Of a stretch of 38,470 bases of DNA, positions 1-8,228 are shown in pieces. The position numbers and the translations under genes are program-made. This DNA comes from Emticicia sp. (GTDB lineage Bacteria; Bacteroidota; Bacteroidia; Cytophagales; Spirosomataceae): the NCBI GenBank assembly GCA_023254245.1, contig JALQYE010000015.1, positions 1-38,470 on the forward strand, given 5' to 3'. How positions within the stretch are numbered: position 1 is the stretch's first letter; each line of letters opens with the position of its first letter. A model generated the notes under the pieces. It did not search any database. It was not told the DNA's origin and worked only from the letters and a program-made list of their open reading frames with translations.

Positions 1-25
1 ATAGTGATTTTGTTATATAGTTGGT

Positions 26-59
26 CGTTGATTGACGAAGATTGTTCCGTCAATCAACG
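26..59 (-). terminator. Hairpin downstream of gltB
   Basis: A perfect 12-bp inverted repeat (CGTTGATTGACG at 26-37, CGTCAATCAACG at 48-59) with a 10-nt loop lies about 50 bases past the gltB stop codon. There is no clear run of U after it on the minus strand, so a factor-independent terminator is only a guess; it may instead protect the mRNA 3' end. Confidence 0.45.
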
Positions 60-108
60 GTTACTAAATGCTCTGTTATTAATTAAAACACAATTACCGA
101 AAGTCGGC

Positions 109-3100
109 TTAGGCCATTACTTTCTCAGCTTCAGCTTTTTTCTTTCTTTCCATCAATACTCGTTTGTAATCCGTAGGGAATACTTTTACGAAATTCGGAA
201 CTTCGTTGTCGAAATTAGCAAGAATTCTTGCCGCTACTTCACTCTTAGTTTCCTTCAAATGTTTTTCGATGAAAGATTTTAGCATTTCGGCATCATCGGC
301 ATCAACCGTTTCTAAGCCAACCATTTCTTTGTTGCATTTTGCTTCAAATGTTTTGTTTGGATTATACACAAATGCAATACCGCCACTCATACCAGCTGCA
401 AAGTTACGTCCAGTTTCGCCTAAGATAATCGCCAAACCACCCGTCATGTATTCTAAACCGTGGTCACCGATACCTTCAACTACAACTTTTGCACCTGAGT
501 TTCTTACGCAGAAACGTTCGCCTGCCATACCTCTGATATATGCTTCACCCGAAGTTGCACCATAGAATGCAACGTTTCCGATAATCATATTCTCTTCGGC
601 CTTGAAAGTAGCTTTTCTGTCAGGATAAACAACTAATTCTGCACCGCAGAGACCTTTGCCGAAGTAGTCATTTGAGTCACCTTCGAGTTCGAGTTTTAAA
701 CCCTTTGTAGAGAATGCACCGAAAGACTGACCCGCTGTACCTCTGTATTTATAATGAATTGTTCCGTAAGGAAGTCCTTCACCTGCATAAACTTTCGAGA
801 TTTCGTTGGAAGTCATTGCTCCAATCGAGCGATTCAAGTTGTTTACTACATATTCTGCTTCAACTTCTTTTTTGCTTTCTAATGCTGGTTTAGCATCAGC
901 CATCATTTTCCAGTCAAGCACCTGCGAGATACCATGGTCTTGCTCTTCTTGTTTGTATTGAGCAACATCTAATGTTGTTGGCTCTTTAAACAAGATTCCT
1001 GAAAGGTCAATTTTCTTATATTTCCAGTGGTTGATGTCGTCACGTTTTTCAAGCATTTGCGATTGACCAACCATTTCGTTTACTGTACGGAAACCTAACT
1101 CGGCCATGATTTCACGAAGCTCCATTGCCAAGTAGGTAAACATATTTACTACGTGTTCTGGCTTACCGCTAAACATCGCACGAAGTTCTTTATTTTGAGT
1201 AGCAACACCAACTGGGCAAGTATTTAAGTGACACTTACGCATCATAATACAACCAACGGCTACTAAAGCTGCGGTAGCAACGCCAAATTCTTCCGCACCT
1301 AATAAAGCTGCAATCGCAATATCACGACCAGTACGAAGCTGTCCATCAGCTTGCACGGTTATTCTACCACGTAATTTATTTTTAACCAATGTTTGGTGAG
1401 CTTCGGCCAAACCTAACTCCCAAGGTAAACCTGCATGACGAATTGATGAGAGCGGAGATGCTCCAGTACCACCATCGTGTCCTGCAATCAAAACTACATC
1501 GGCGTGTGCTTTGGCAACCCCAGCGGCTACTGTACCAACTCCAGCTTCTGACACTAATTTAACTGAGATTCGGGCATCACGATTTGAGTTTTTCAAATCA
1601 TAAATCAACTGAGCTAAATCTTCAATCGAATAAATATCGTGGTGAGGAGGTGGGGAAATTAGACCAACACCTGGGGTACTATGACGCACACGACCAATCC
1701 AATCATCCACTTTATGTCCAGGAAGCTGTCCACCTTCGCCTGGTTTTGCACCCTGAGCCATCTTGATTTGTAGTTCTTTGGCGTTGGTTAGGTAATGACT
1801 TGTCACCCCGAAACGACCAGAAGCTACTTGTTTGATTGATGAACTTAGGTTATCACCGTTTTTGTCTAATTCATAACGGATTTCGTCTTCGCCGCCTTCA
1901 CCTGAGTTTGAGCGACCTCCAATTCGGTTCATCGCAATGGCTAAGGTTGTGTGTGCTTCCCACGAAATCGAACCAAATGACATTGCACCTGTGGCAAAAC
2001 GCTTGAAGATACTTTCGATTGGTTCTACTTCTTCTAAAGGAATTGAATTTCCTTTTTTGAAGCGTAGTAAACCACGAAGCGTAAGGGCATCTTTGGTTTG
2101 GTCGTTGATTAATTTTGAATATTGCTTAAAGATTTGATAACCTTTTTCTAAATCTTTTTCACCAACACGCCCCGATTGTTGTAATAAGTGAATTGATTGT
2201 GGGTTGAACATGTGACGCTCGCCACGTTGTTTCCACTGATATACACCACCAACCTCTAAACGTTTTACTGATGCTTGGGGAACATCTGGGAATGCTACTT
2301 TATGGCGTACGTTTGCTTCTTTAGCAATTTCTGCTAAGCCCATACCTCCAATACGAGAGATTGTTCCAGTAAAGTATTTATCAACAACAGGCTTGTTTAG
2401 ACCTATACATTCAAAGATTTGAGCTCCTTGGTATGATTGAAGTGTCGAGATACCCATTTTCGAGAAAATCTTCAACAATTCTTTATCAACTGCCTTAATA
2501 TAGTTCTTATTTAAAGTATAATCATCAAATTCTCCTTCAATTAGGCCTTTTTTATTCATCCACGAGAGTGTCTCGAATGCCATGTAAGGACAAATACCCG
2601 AAGCTCCATAACCAATTAGTGCTGCTACGTGGTGGGTTTCCCAAATATCACCTGCTTCAACCAAAATACCTGCTTTTCCACGAATTCCTTTTCTGATGAG
2701 GTGGTGGTGAATAGCGGCTGTTGCTAAAAGCGATGGGATAGGAGCGTGGTCTGAATCAATGGCACGGTCAGAGAGAATTAAAATCTCAAAACCATCTTCG
2801 ATTGCATCTTCTGCATAACGGCAGATACGCTCTAAACCAAATTCTAATGCTTTTCCAATATCGCCAGCTTTAGAATTAAAATAAGTATTGATTGTTTTTG
2901 CTTGGAAACCTTTGTAGTCAACAAAACGAAGTTTATCAAATTCTTCGATTGTCAACACTGGCTGGTCAAGTTGAACCAAACGACAGTGTGCAGGCGATTC
3001 TTTCAATATATTTTCGTTGGCTCCTACGAATGAAATCAACGACATAATAGAACGCTCACGAATCGAGTCGATTGGTGGGTTGGTTACTTGAGCAAATAAT

Positions 3101-4680
3101 TGCTTGAAGTAATAAGATAAGTGTTGGCTTTGGTCAGAAAGGATTGCCAACGGCGTATCTACACCCATTGAGCCAATAGCTTCCATTCCTGTTTGAGCCA
3201 TTTGTGCCAAAATCATACGAAGGTCTTCAGAAGTAAAGCCAAACGTAATCTGACGTTTCAATAAGGCATCTTCGCTGTATTGTTGATACGGACGAATCGA
3301 CTTTGGAAGTTCTTCGGTTTTGATTTTATTTTCATCCAACCATTCTTGATAGGGTTGACGTGAGCAAATATCAGCTTTGATTTCTTCGTCAGGAATGATA
3401 CGGCCTTGTTCCATATCAACTACAAACATTTTACCTGGTTGAAGACGTCCTTTGGATACAACTTTTTCTTGGTCGATGTCAAGTACGCCAGCTTCTGATG
3501 CCATGATAACTGTATCATCGTTTAGCACCCAATAACGAGACGGACGAAGACCGTTTCTATCAAGTGTTGCACCTACCATTTTACCATCAGTAAATGAAAT
3601 TGAGGCAGGGCCATCCCACGGCTCCATGATGGCAGCGTGGTACTCGTAGAATGCTTTTCTGGTTGGGTCCATTGCTTCGTTGCCATCCCATGCTTCAGGA
3701 ACGAGCATCATCATTACGTGCGGTAATGAGCGGCCAGAAAGGTATAATAATTCAATTACGTTATCGAGCTGAGCTGAATCTGAATTACCTAAATCACAGA
3801 TTGGTAAAAGCAAATCCATTTCTTCTTTCGTGAAGAAGTCAGAAATGAATGATTTTTCACCTGCACGAATCCAATTTACGTTTCCTTTTACGGTATTGAT
3901 TTCACCATTGTGAGCAATAAAGCGGAATGGTTGGGCCAATTTCCAAGAAGGGAAAGTGTTGGTTGAGAAACGAGAGTGAATAACGGCAAAAGCCGAAGTC
4001 ACAGCTTCGTTATGCAAATCAGGGAAATAATACTTCAATTGCTCAGTAGTCAATTGCCCTTTGTAAGAGATTGTTCTACACGAAAGCGAAGAGAAATAGA
4101 AGTGTTCTTTAGCTCCAACAACGGCTTCACGAATCACACGAGAAGCATATTGGCGGAGAATATAAAGTTTACGTTCAAAATCAATTTCTTCAGTAATATC
4201 AACGGGACGTTTAATAAATACTTGCTCTACATTTGGTTCAACCGAAGCCGAACCCTCGCCCAAAATATCACCTTTTGTTTCAACAACACGATAACCAAGC
4301 AATTCTAAACCAAGCTTTTCAATCTTGCGGTTTAGAATAGCACGACATTCTTCACGTTCGGTTTCATCCATCGGGAAGAAAATCATACCTACACCATACT
4401 CTCCAACGGCTGGTAAGTGAAAATTGAGTTTATTACACTCATCCAAGAAAAACTCGTGAGGAATTTGGAGTAAAATACCCGCACCATCACCAGTATTTGG
4501 GTCGCAACCACATGCACCACGGTGGTCCATGCGTTCGAGCATTTTAATCGCATCGGCTACAATTCCGTGCGACTTGCGTCCTTTTAAATGAGCTCTAAAG
4601 CCAATTCCACAAGCGTCATGCTCAAACTCTGAGCGATATAAGCCTTGTTGTTGCTCTGTAACTTGTTCAGTTTCAGTCAT
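109..4680 (-). CDS. gltB: Glutamate synthase, large (alpha) subunit
   Basis: This is the 1523-residue large subunit of glutamate synthase, which uses glutamine, 2-oxoglutarate and reducing power to make two glutamates. The frame stays open for 60 more codons upstream, but the start at 4680 puts the class II amidotransferase cysteine (motif DACGIGF) at residue 24, as expected after a short propeptide; the upstream extension looks like untranslated leader. The amidotransferase domain spans about 24-430, then the central domain, the FMN/synthase domain (about 830-1200) and a C-terminal GXGXG beta-helix domain. Cysteines 1144, 1150 and 1155 (C-x5-C-x4-C) are the [3Fe-4S] ligands. Length matches the bacterial family (about 1500). 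The small subunit gene gltD is not in the window; it may lie beyond the left edge or elsewhere. Confidence 0.97.
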   Translation of the reverse strand: MTETEQVTEQQQGLYRSEFEHDACGIGFRAHLKGRKSHGIVADAIKMLERMDHRGACGCDPNTGDGAGILLQIPHEFFLDECNKLNFHLPAVGEYGVGMIFFPMDETEREECRAILNRKIEKLGLELLGYRVVETKGDILGEGSASVEPNVEQVFIKRPVDITEEIDFERKLYILRQYASRVIREAVVGAKEHFYFSSLSCRTISYKGQLTTEQLKYYFPDLHNEAVTSAFAVIHSRFSTNTFPSWKLAQPFRFIAHNGEINTVKGNVNWIRAGEKSFISDFFTKEEMDLLLPICDLGNSDSAQLDNVIELLYLSGRSLPHVMMMLVPEAWDGNEAMDPTRKAFYEYHAAIMEPWDGPASISFTDGKMVGATLDRNGLRPSRYWVLNDDTVIMASEAGVLDIDQEKVVSKGRLQPGKMFVVDMEQGRIIPDEEIKADICSRQPYQEWLDENKIKTEELPKSIRPYQQYSEDALLKRQITFGFTSEDLRMILAQMAQTGMEAIGSMGVDTPLAILSDQSQHLSYYFKQLFAQVTNPPIDSIRERSIMSLISFVGANENILKESPAHCRLVQLDQPVLTIEEFDKLRFVDYKGFQAKTINTYFNSKAGDIGKALEFGLERICRYAEDAIEDGFEILILSDRAIDSDHAPIPSLLATAAIHHHLIRKGIRGKAGILVEAGDIWETHHVAALIGYGASGICPYMAFETLSWMNKKGLIEGEFDDYTLNKNYIKAVDKELLKIFSKMGISTLQSYQGAQIFECIGLNKPVVDKYFTGTISRIGGMGLAEIAKEANVRHKVAFPDVPQASVKRLEVGGVYQWKQRGERHMFNPQSIHLLQQSGRVGEKDLEKGYQIFKQYSKLINDQTKDALTLRGLLRFKKGNSIPLEEVEPIESIFKRFATGAMSFGSISWEAHTTLAIAMNRIGGRSNSGEGGEDEIRYELDKNGDNLSSSIKQVASGRFGVTSHYLTNAKELQIKMAQGAKPGEGGQLPGHKVDDWIGRVRHSTPGVGLISPPPHHDIYSIEDLAQLIYDLKNSNRDARISVKLVSEAGVGTVAAGVAKAHADVVLIAGHDGGTGASPLSSIRHAGLPWELGLAEAHQTLVKNKLRGRITVQADGQLRTGRDIAIAALLGAEEFGVATAALVAVGCIMMRKCHLNTCPVGVATQNKELRAMFSGKPEHVVNMFTYLAMELREIMAELGFRTVNEMVGQSQMLEKRDDINHWKYKKIDLSGILFKEPTTLDVAQYKQEEQDHGISQVLDWKMMADAKPALESKKEVEAEYVVNNLNRSIGAMTSNEISKVYAGEGLPYGTIHYKYRGTAGQSFGAFSTKGLKLELEGDSNDYFGKGLCGAELVVYPDRKATFKAEENMIIGNVAFYGATSGEAYIRGMAGERFCVRNSGAKVVVEGIGDHGLEYMTGGLAIILGETGRNFAAGMSGGIAFVYNPNKTFEAKCNKEMVGLETVDADDAEMLKSFIEKHLKETKSEVAARILANFDNEVPNFVKVFPTDYKRVLMERKKKAEAEKVMA

Positions 4681-4717
4681 CGTACTAATATAATAGTGAT
4701 TTGAAATTGTACCAACA

Positions 4718-4732
4718 CGGAACGTGGTTCCG
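4718..4732 (-). promoter_or_regulatory. Palindrome in the gltB leader
   Basis: CGGAAC and GTTCCG flank a 3-base spacer 38-52 nt before the gltB ATG. It could be an operator or a small leader hairpin. No regulator is identifiable from the sequence. Confidence 0.3.
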
Positions 4733-4835
4733 AGAGTGATTTTGTTGTATTTTTTGTAAAAATCATTGACCCATATAATCTTTTGAATCGAAGAAGTATG
4801 AGGTGGGTTTATGATAAATACATTGCAATATAATA

Positions 4836-4849
4836 CCAAATATATTTGG
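4836..4849. promoter_or_regulatory. Palindrome with back-to-back TAnnTTTG boxes
   Basis: CCAAATATATTTGG is a perfect 14-bp palindrome, so TATATTTG (a match to the Bacteroidota -7 box TAnnTTTG) occurs on both strands. On the minus strand it would start gltB transcription with a leader of about 150 nt. CAAA at 4867-4870 gives a possible -33 TTTG, but the 22-nt spacing is longer than the usual 19-20. Confidence 0.4.
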
Positions 4850-5156
4850 CATAACAACATTTAAACCAAATTTTCTTTCTTTGATAAAAAATACTTGTTT
4901 TAACAACAAATATTATGGGAAAAATACAACGGGTAGTACAAAATTCTTGAGATTTCTGAGTATTTGTTACTAAGTTTTGTGGGAGAGTGCTAAACAGAAC
5001 TCGTTCAATATCTTGGCTATTAATGTATTAGGCACGCAGACTAATATTGGATATTTTTTAGAATTCAGAATTTTAATTCAGTAAGAATTTATATAACTAT
5101 TAGAAGAGATTTAGTAGATAAAGGTATTAAAATACTGATAATCAATATATTATATG

Positions 5157-5164
5157 TATTTTTG
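5157..5164 (+). promoter_or_regulatory. -7 promoter box of the first GH108 gene
   Basis: TATTTTTG matches TAnnTTTG. The upstream element at the right distance is poor (ACTG ending 19 bases before the box). Initiation a few bases downstream would leave the ATG at 5154 outside the transcript and place the ATG at 5187 after a short leader, which supports the later start. Confidence 0.45.
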
Positions 5165-5186
5165 TGCTTCACCATCAAAATCAGTT

Positions 5187-5801
5187 ATGATTATTCAAAA
5201 AAGTAAATTATTCACAACACTTCTTTTAATCTTTTCTTTTCAATTTTTATCTGCTGCATCATTCGATAAATACTTCCCGAAACTAATCAAGTTTGAAGGC
5301 CTTGGCTACGGAATTCACCAGCCAATTTGGGGAGACAAATCATTTTCAAGAAACGAAGCATATTCGATTTACAAAACACATTATTGGGATAAGTATCATG
5401 CTTCGATGTTTAAAAGCCAGGGTGTAGCCGAAGTTTTAATTGACCAAATTATCAATGCTGGCGTTGGTAAAGAGTGCGTTAATATTAAAGCCTTTGAAGC
5501 AATCATTGGTGTAAAACAAGACGGTTATTTATCGATAAGTGATATTAAAAAAGCCAATAGCTTTAAATTTCCAGAGGAAATTATCAACCCATTCGTTAAT
5601 TACCGTTTACATTACTATAATAGTCGAGCGAATGCTAAAAAGTATCGTGGTTGGATAACCCGTGCAAAAAGTTTTTATCGTAGAACTAAAGAAGGAAATT
5701 TATTGGCCGACTATCTGATTTTACCAAAAATGTTGATAAAAACGGAAAATCCAATCATTTCTGAGTACGAAGCCGAAGTGACTTTGGTTACCAATGAATA
5801 A
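5187..5801 (+). CDS. Secreted GH108-like muramidase (copy 1)
   Basis: This 204-residue protein begins with a signal peptide (MIIQKSKLFTT..., cleavage probably after LSAA). The body resembles the GH108 lysozyme-like family that cuts peptidoglycan glycan strands, followed by the family's C-terminal peptidoglycan-binding-like part. Visible family features are FEG near the mature N-terminus (the presumed catalytic Glu), EAYSIYKTHYW, an AEVLIDQIINAG segment, a DG-containing turn and a final GW..RAKSFY. Where most GH108 enzymes have EGGY followed by a DP-x-D-x-GG-x-T stretch, here only EGLGYGI is present, so the substrate loop is shortened. An ATG at 5154 is in frame, but I chose 5187 because of the signal peptide, the promoter box and the paralog length. 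A nearly gap-free paralog follows. Activity is inferred, not shown. Confidence 0.72.
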   Translation: MIIQKSKLFTTLLLIFSFQFLSAASFDKYFPKLIKFEGLGYGIHQPIWGDKSFSRNEAYSIYKTHYWDKYHASMFKSQGVAEVLIDQIINAGVGKECVNIKAFEAIIGVKQDGYLSISDIKKANSFKFPEEIINPFVNYRLHYYNSRANAKKYRGWITRAKSFYRRTKEGNLLADYLILPKMLIKTENPIISEYEAEVTLVTNE

Positions 5802-5814
5802 AATCTAAGCGTTT

Positions 5815-5865
5815 AAAAATACTATCAGTTATAAAATTTACGTTTTATTGACTGATAGTATTTTT
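5815..5865 (+). terminator. Long hairpin terminator after GH108 copy 1
   Basis: AAAAATACTATCAGT (5815-5829) pairs perfectly with 5851-5865, and ATAAAA (5831-5836) with TTTTAT (5843-5848) inside it, leaving a 6-nt loop. The right arm ends in TTTTTATTT. It sits just after the stop codon and looks functional in both directions, suggesting the two paralogs are transcribed separately. Confidence 0.7.
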
Positions 5866-6051
5866 ATTTAGAGCAAAAATTTTGCCACCATCAAATCTAA
5901 ATATTTATTTAGATACTACCGCTAAATAAATGTTTTAATAAACTACTGATAATAAGCCTATTACTAATTTCTACTTGTTCAAGTCTCAATTTTATTATTA
6001 AGCGGTATAATTTTTGTTACTGAATATACTGTCTGGAAAAAATATATTACA

Positions 6052-6654
6052 ATGAACCTTAGAAAAGTTATCTTTACCTTGCTGGTAATCAGCTTGTTAT
6101 CTGCTATTTGTGTAGTTTTTGTCAATCAAGCCGCATCTTTTAATAAATATGCTCCTAAATTATTGAAATTTGAAGGAGAAGGCTACGGGATTCATAAACC
6201 CATTTGGGGTGATAAAATCTTTACCAAAGATGAAGCACTCTATATTCACCGCCATCATTATTGGAATCGCTTTTTAGGAAACCATTTTAAAAGTCAGGAA
6301 GTTGCCGAAGTTTTGATTGACCACCTAATTAATGCAGGCGAAGGTCGTGAAAACCGCAATATTAAAGCTTTTGAAAAAATTATTGGCGTGCCACAAAATG
6401 GAGTTCTGACAATGAGTGATGTTAAAGCTGCCAACGATTTTGAATACCCAGAAGATATTGTAAACCCTTACGTTGAATACCGTTTACGTTATTATCGTTC
6501 ACGAAAAGATGCGAAAGTAAATAAAGGTTGGTTTAAAAGGGCTAAATCATTTTACATGCAGGAATCTGAACGAGAAGATGAAGATAATATTATAGAAGAC
6601 TATATTGTTGTGCCGAAAAATCAACAACATAATATCGTTGAGGATATAAAATAA
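6052..6654 (+). CDS. Secreted or membrane-anchored GH108-like muramidase (copy 2)
   Basis: This 200-residue paralog of the preceding gene aligns without gaps over the mature region, with clearly more than half of the residues identical. The N-terminus has a long hydrophobic stretch (about residues 6-26) ending in NQAAS, which could be a cleaved signal or an uncleaved anchor. The conserved core is FEGEGYGI, PIWGDK, EAL, HHYW, AEVLID, INAG, NIKAFE, NPYVEYRL and GW..RAKSFY. The short EG-x-GYGI motif again replaces the normal EGGY region, so the change predates the duplication. The tail after about residue 165 is acidic and differs from copy 1. Likely role: peptidoglycan cleavage in the periplasm or outside the cell, by family inference. 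Confidence 0.7.
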   Translation: MNLRKVIFTLLVISLLSAICVVFVNQAASFNKYAPKLLKFEGEGYGIHKPIWGDKIFTKDEALYIHRHHYWNRFLGNHFKSQEVAEVLIDHLINAGEGRENRNIKAFEKIIGVPQNGVLTMSDVKAANDFEYPEDIVNPYVEYRLRYYRSRKDAKVNKGWFKRAKSFYMQESEREDEDNIIEDYIVVPKNQQHNIVEDIK

Positions 6655-6708
6655 TATACAATCTTACCTAATAAACTTTTCCCTAAAAACACCTCGTGAG
6701 TAAAGTGT

Positions 6709-6732
6709 CCTCCTTTCAGCAATGAAAGGAGG
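6709..6732. repeat. 10-bp hairpin with GCAA loop
   Basis: CCTCCTTTCA (6709-6718) and TGAAAGGAGG (6723-6732) form a perfect stem closed by a GNRA-type GCAA loop, in the convergent gap between GH108 copy 2 and cysN. The right arm resembles a Shine-Dalgarno sequence, but no gene follows. It is probably a terminator-like or repeat-derived structure. The gap also holds an imperfect AAACTA/TAGTTT hairpin at 6799-6820. Confidence 0.4.
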
Positions 6733-6852
6733 GGAGAGGGCTTCGGTTATGGGCAAAAAAAAGACAGCCAATTAGCCGCCTATTTTTTTATCTAACCTAA
6801 ACTAATAGAACTGATAGTTTGGTTGATGAATATTTTTCTAAAACTAAATATT

Positions 6853-8112
6853 TTATTCTACAAATCCAACACCCACGGTGCCATTGCTACTTTCATCTAT
6901 CAAAATAAATGAACCGTTAGCAGGATTTTCCTCATATTTGTCCGCAAAAATCGGGCTTGCAGTCTTTAATGAAATCCAACCGATTTCGTTGAGCTTTAGA
7001 CCACCATCTGCTGGAGCTTCATTACTTAAAGACATATTTTTGATGTCGATTACCGAACTGATGTTTGTAACCTTTGCTTTTACTCGGTTGATACCGTGTT
7101 GAAGTAAATACGTTTTGCCAACAGTAAGCATTTGGCTATCGAGCCAACAAATCTTTGCTTTGATTTCTTTACGAGATTCTGGTTGCTCTCCAACTTTTAC
7201 GAGCATATTTCCACGACTCACATCAATATTGTCTTCGAGTGTAATCACAACCGATTCTTTGGCATTTCCCGACTCTAATTGTGTACCAAACTTTTCGATA
7301 GTTTTGATTTTGCTGATTTGTCCGCTCGGAAGTGCTTCCACTAAATCGCCGACTAAGAATGTTCCGCTGGCAATTTTTCCTGCATAACCTCTATAATCGT
7401 GGTATTCTTCAGTTTTTGGACGAACAACGTGTTGAACTGGGAAACGAGCTTGAATCGTGCTCAATTCAGAATTTTGAGTACTGAAATGCTCCAAAGTATC
7501 AAGCAAGGTTGCTCCATCATACCACGGTGTTTCTTCAGATTTACGAACTAAATTCTCGCCATAAAGAGAAGAAATCGGAATAAATTGGAGAGTCTGTCCT
7601 TTAAAACTAACTTGCTCTGCAATTCCAAGAAGTTCAGCTTTGATAGCTTCAAACTTTTCTTGACTGTAAGCAACCAAGTCCATCTTATTTACAGCCACAA
7701 TAATATTCTTAATGCGAAGCATTGAAGAGATATAAAAGTGGCGTTTGGTTTGCTCAACTACGCCATTACGAGCATCAATTAGAATAATCGAAACCGATGT
7801 GTTAGATGCTCCCGTAACCATGTTTCGAGTATACTCGAAGTGACCAGGAGTGTCAGCAATAATGTATTTACGATGAGGCGTGCTAAAATAAATATGAGCC
7901 ACATCAATCGTAATTCCTTGTTCACGCTCAGCAATTAGACCATCAGTTAAGAGCGATAAATCCAAGAAATCAAGGCCTTTACGCTTTGAAGCTGACTCAA
8001 GAGCTTCTATTTTATCTTGTGTAATTGAGTTCGTTTCATAGAGCAAACGTCCGATGAGTGTACTTTTACCGTCATCTACTGAGCCTGCGGTTGCAATTCT
8101 AAGTATATCCAT
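6853..8112 (-). CDS. cysN: Sulfate adenylyltransferase subunit 1 (GTPase)
   Basis: CysN is the GTPase subunit of ATP sulfurylase; GTP hydrolysis drives formation of adenosine 5'-phosphosulfate (APS) from sulfate and ATP with CysD. The 419-residue protein has the G-domain motifs GSVDDGKST (10-18), DTPGH (87-91) and NKMD (142-145), followed by two EF-Tu-like beta-barrel domains. There is no fused APS kinase (CysC) domain: the protein ends after the second barrel. It is the last gene of the minus-strand sulfur block. The 116-bp gap to cysD is bounded at both ends by a G/C-rich palindromic repeat, so coupling to cysD may be unusual. Confidence 0.95.
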   Translation of the reverse strand: MDILRIATAGSVDDGKSTLIGRLLYETNSITQDKIEALESASKRKGLDFLDLSLLTDGLIAEREQGITIDVAHIYFSTPHRKYIIADTPGHFEYTRNMVTGASNTSVSIILIDARNGVVEQTKRHFYISSMLRIKNIIVAVNKMDLVAYSQEKFEAIKAELLGIAEQVSFKGQTLQFIPISSLYGENLVRKSEETPWYDGATLLDTLEHFSTQNSELSTIQARFPVQHVVRPKTEEYHDYRGYAGKIASGTFLVGDLVEALPSGQISKIKTIEKFGTQLESGNAKESVVITLEDNIDVSRGNMLVKVGEQPESRKEIKAKICWLDSQMLTVGKTYLLQHGINRVKAKVTNISSVIDIKNMSLSNEAPADGGLKLNEIGWISLKTASPIFADKYEENPANGSFILIDESSNGTVGVGFVE

Positions 8113-8228
8113 AGCCCCCTAACCCCCAACGGGGGAATTTTAAATTCCAATTTCAACTGAAAAAGGATTAAGTTAATGTATTTTATTATTAAAGAACAAA
8201 TTTTTCCCCCATTGGGGGCAAGGGGGCT
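8113..8228. repeat. Inverted pair of C5/G5 palindromic repeats
   Basis: Copy 1 (8113-8137, AGCCCCCTAACCCCC then AACGGGGGAA) and the inverted copy 2 (8204-8228, its complement with a few changes) face each other across 66 AT-rich bases. The outer ends AGCCCCCT/AGGGGGCT are perfect 8-bp inverted repeats. Each unit also folds on itself (CCCCC-N3-GGGGG). Copy 1 touches the cysN start codon and copy 2 touches the cysD stop codon. It looks like an interspersed REP- or MITE-type element. Confidence 0.7.

Larger units (their letters stand above)
4681..5186. other. Divergent intergenic region, gltB / GH108
   Basis: This 506-bp gap separates divergent genes. No credible ORF is seen. It holds a CGGAAC-N3-GTTCCG palindrome (4718-4732) in the gltB leader, a 14-bp palindrome carrying a -7-type box on each strand (4836-4849), and a TAnnTTTG box (5157-5164) before the first GH108 gene. 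Between about 4860 and 5130 I see only AT-rich sequence without clear structure. Confidence 0.6.

Noticed and set aside
206-565. Plus-strand ORF of 119 codons inside gltB
   Set aside because: It is antisense to a strongly conserved gene and has no recognisable domain; similar shadow frames occur through all large genes here.
4681-4860. 60-codon N-terminal extension of gltB
   Set aside because: The propeptide cysteine position, the family length and the poor match of the extension to GltB favour the ATG at 4680; the extension covers leader and promoter-like sequence.
5154-5186. Earlier ATG of the first GH108 gene
   Set aside because: It overlaps a -7 promoter box and adds 11 residues before the signal peptide that the paralog lacks.
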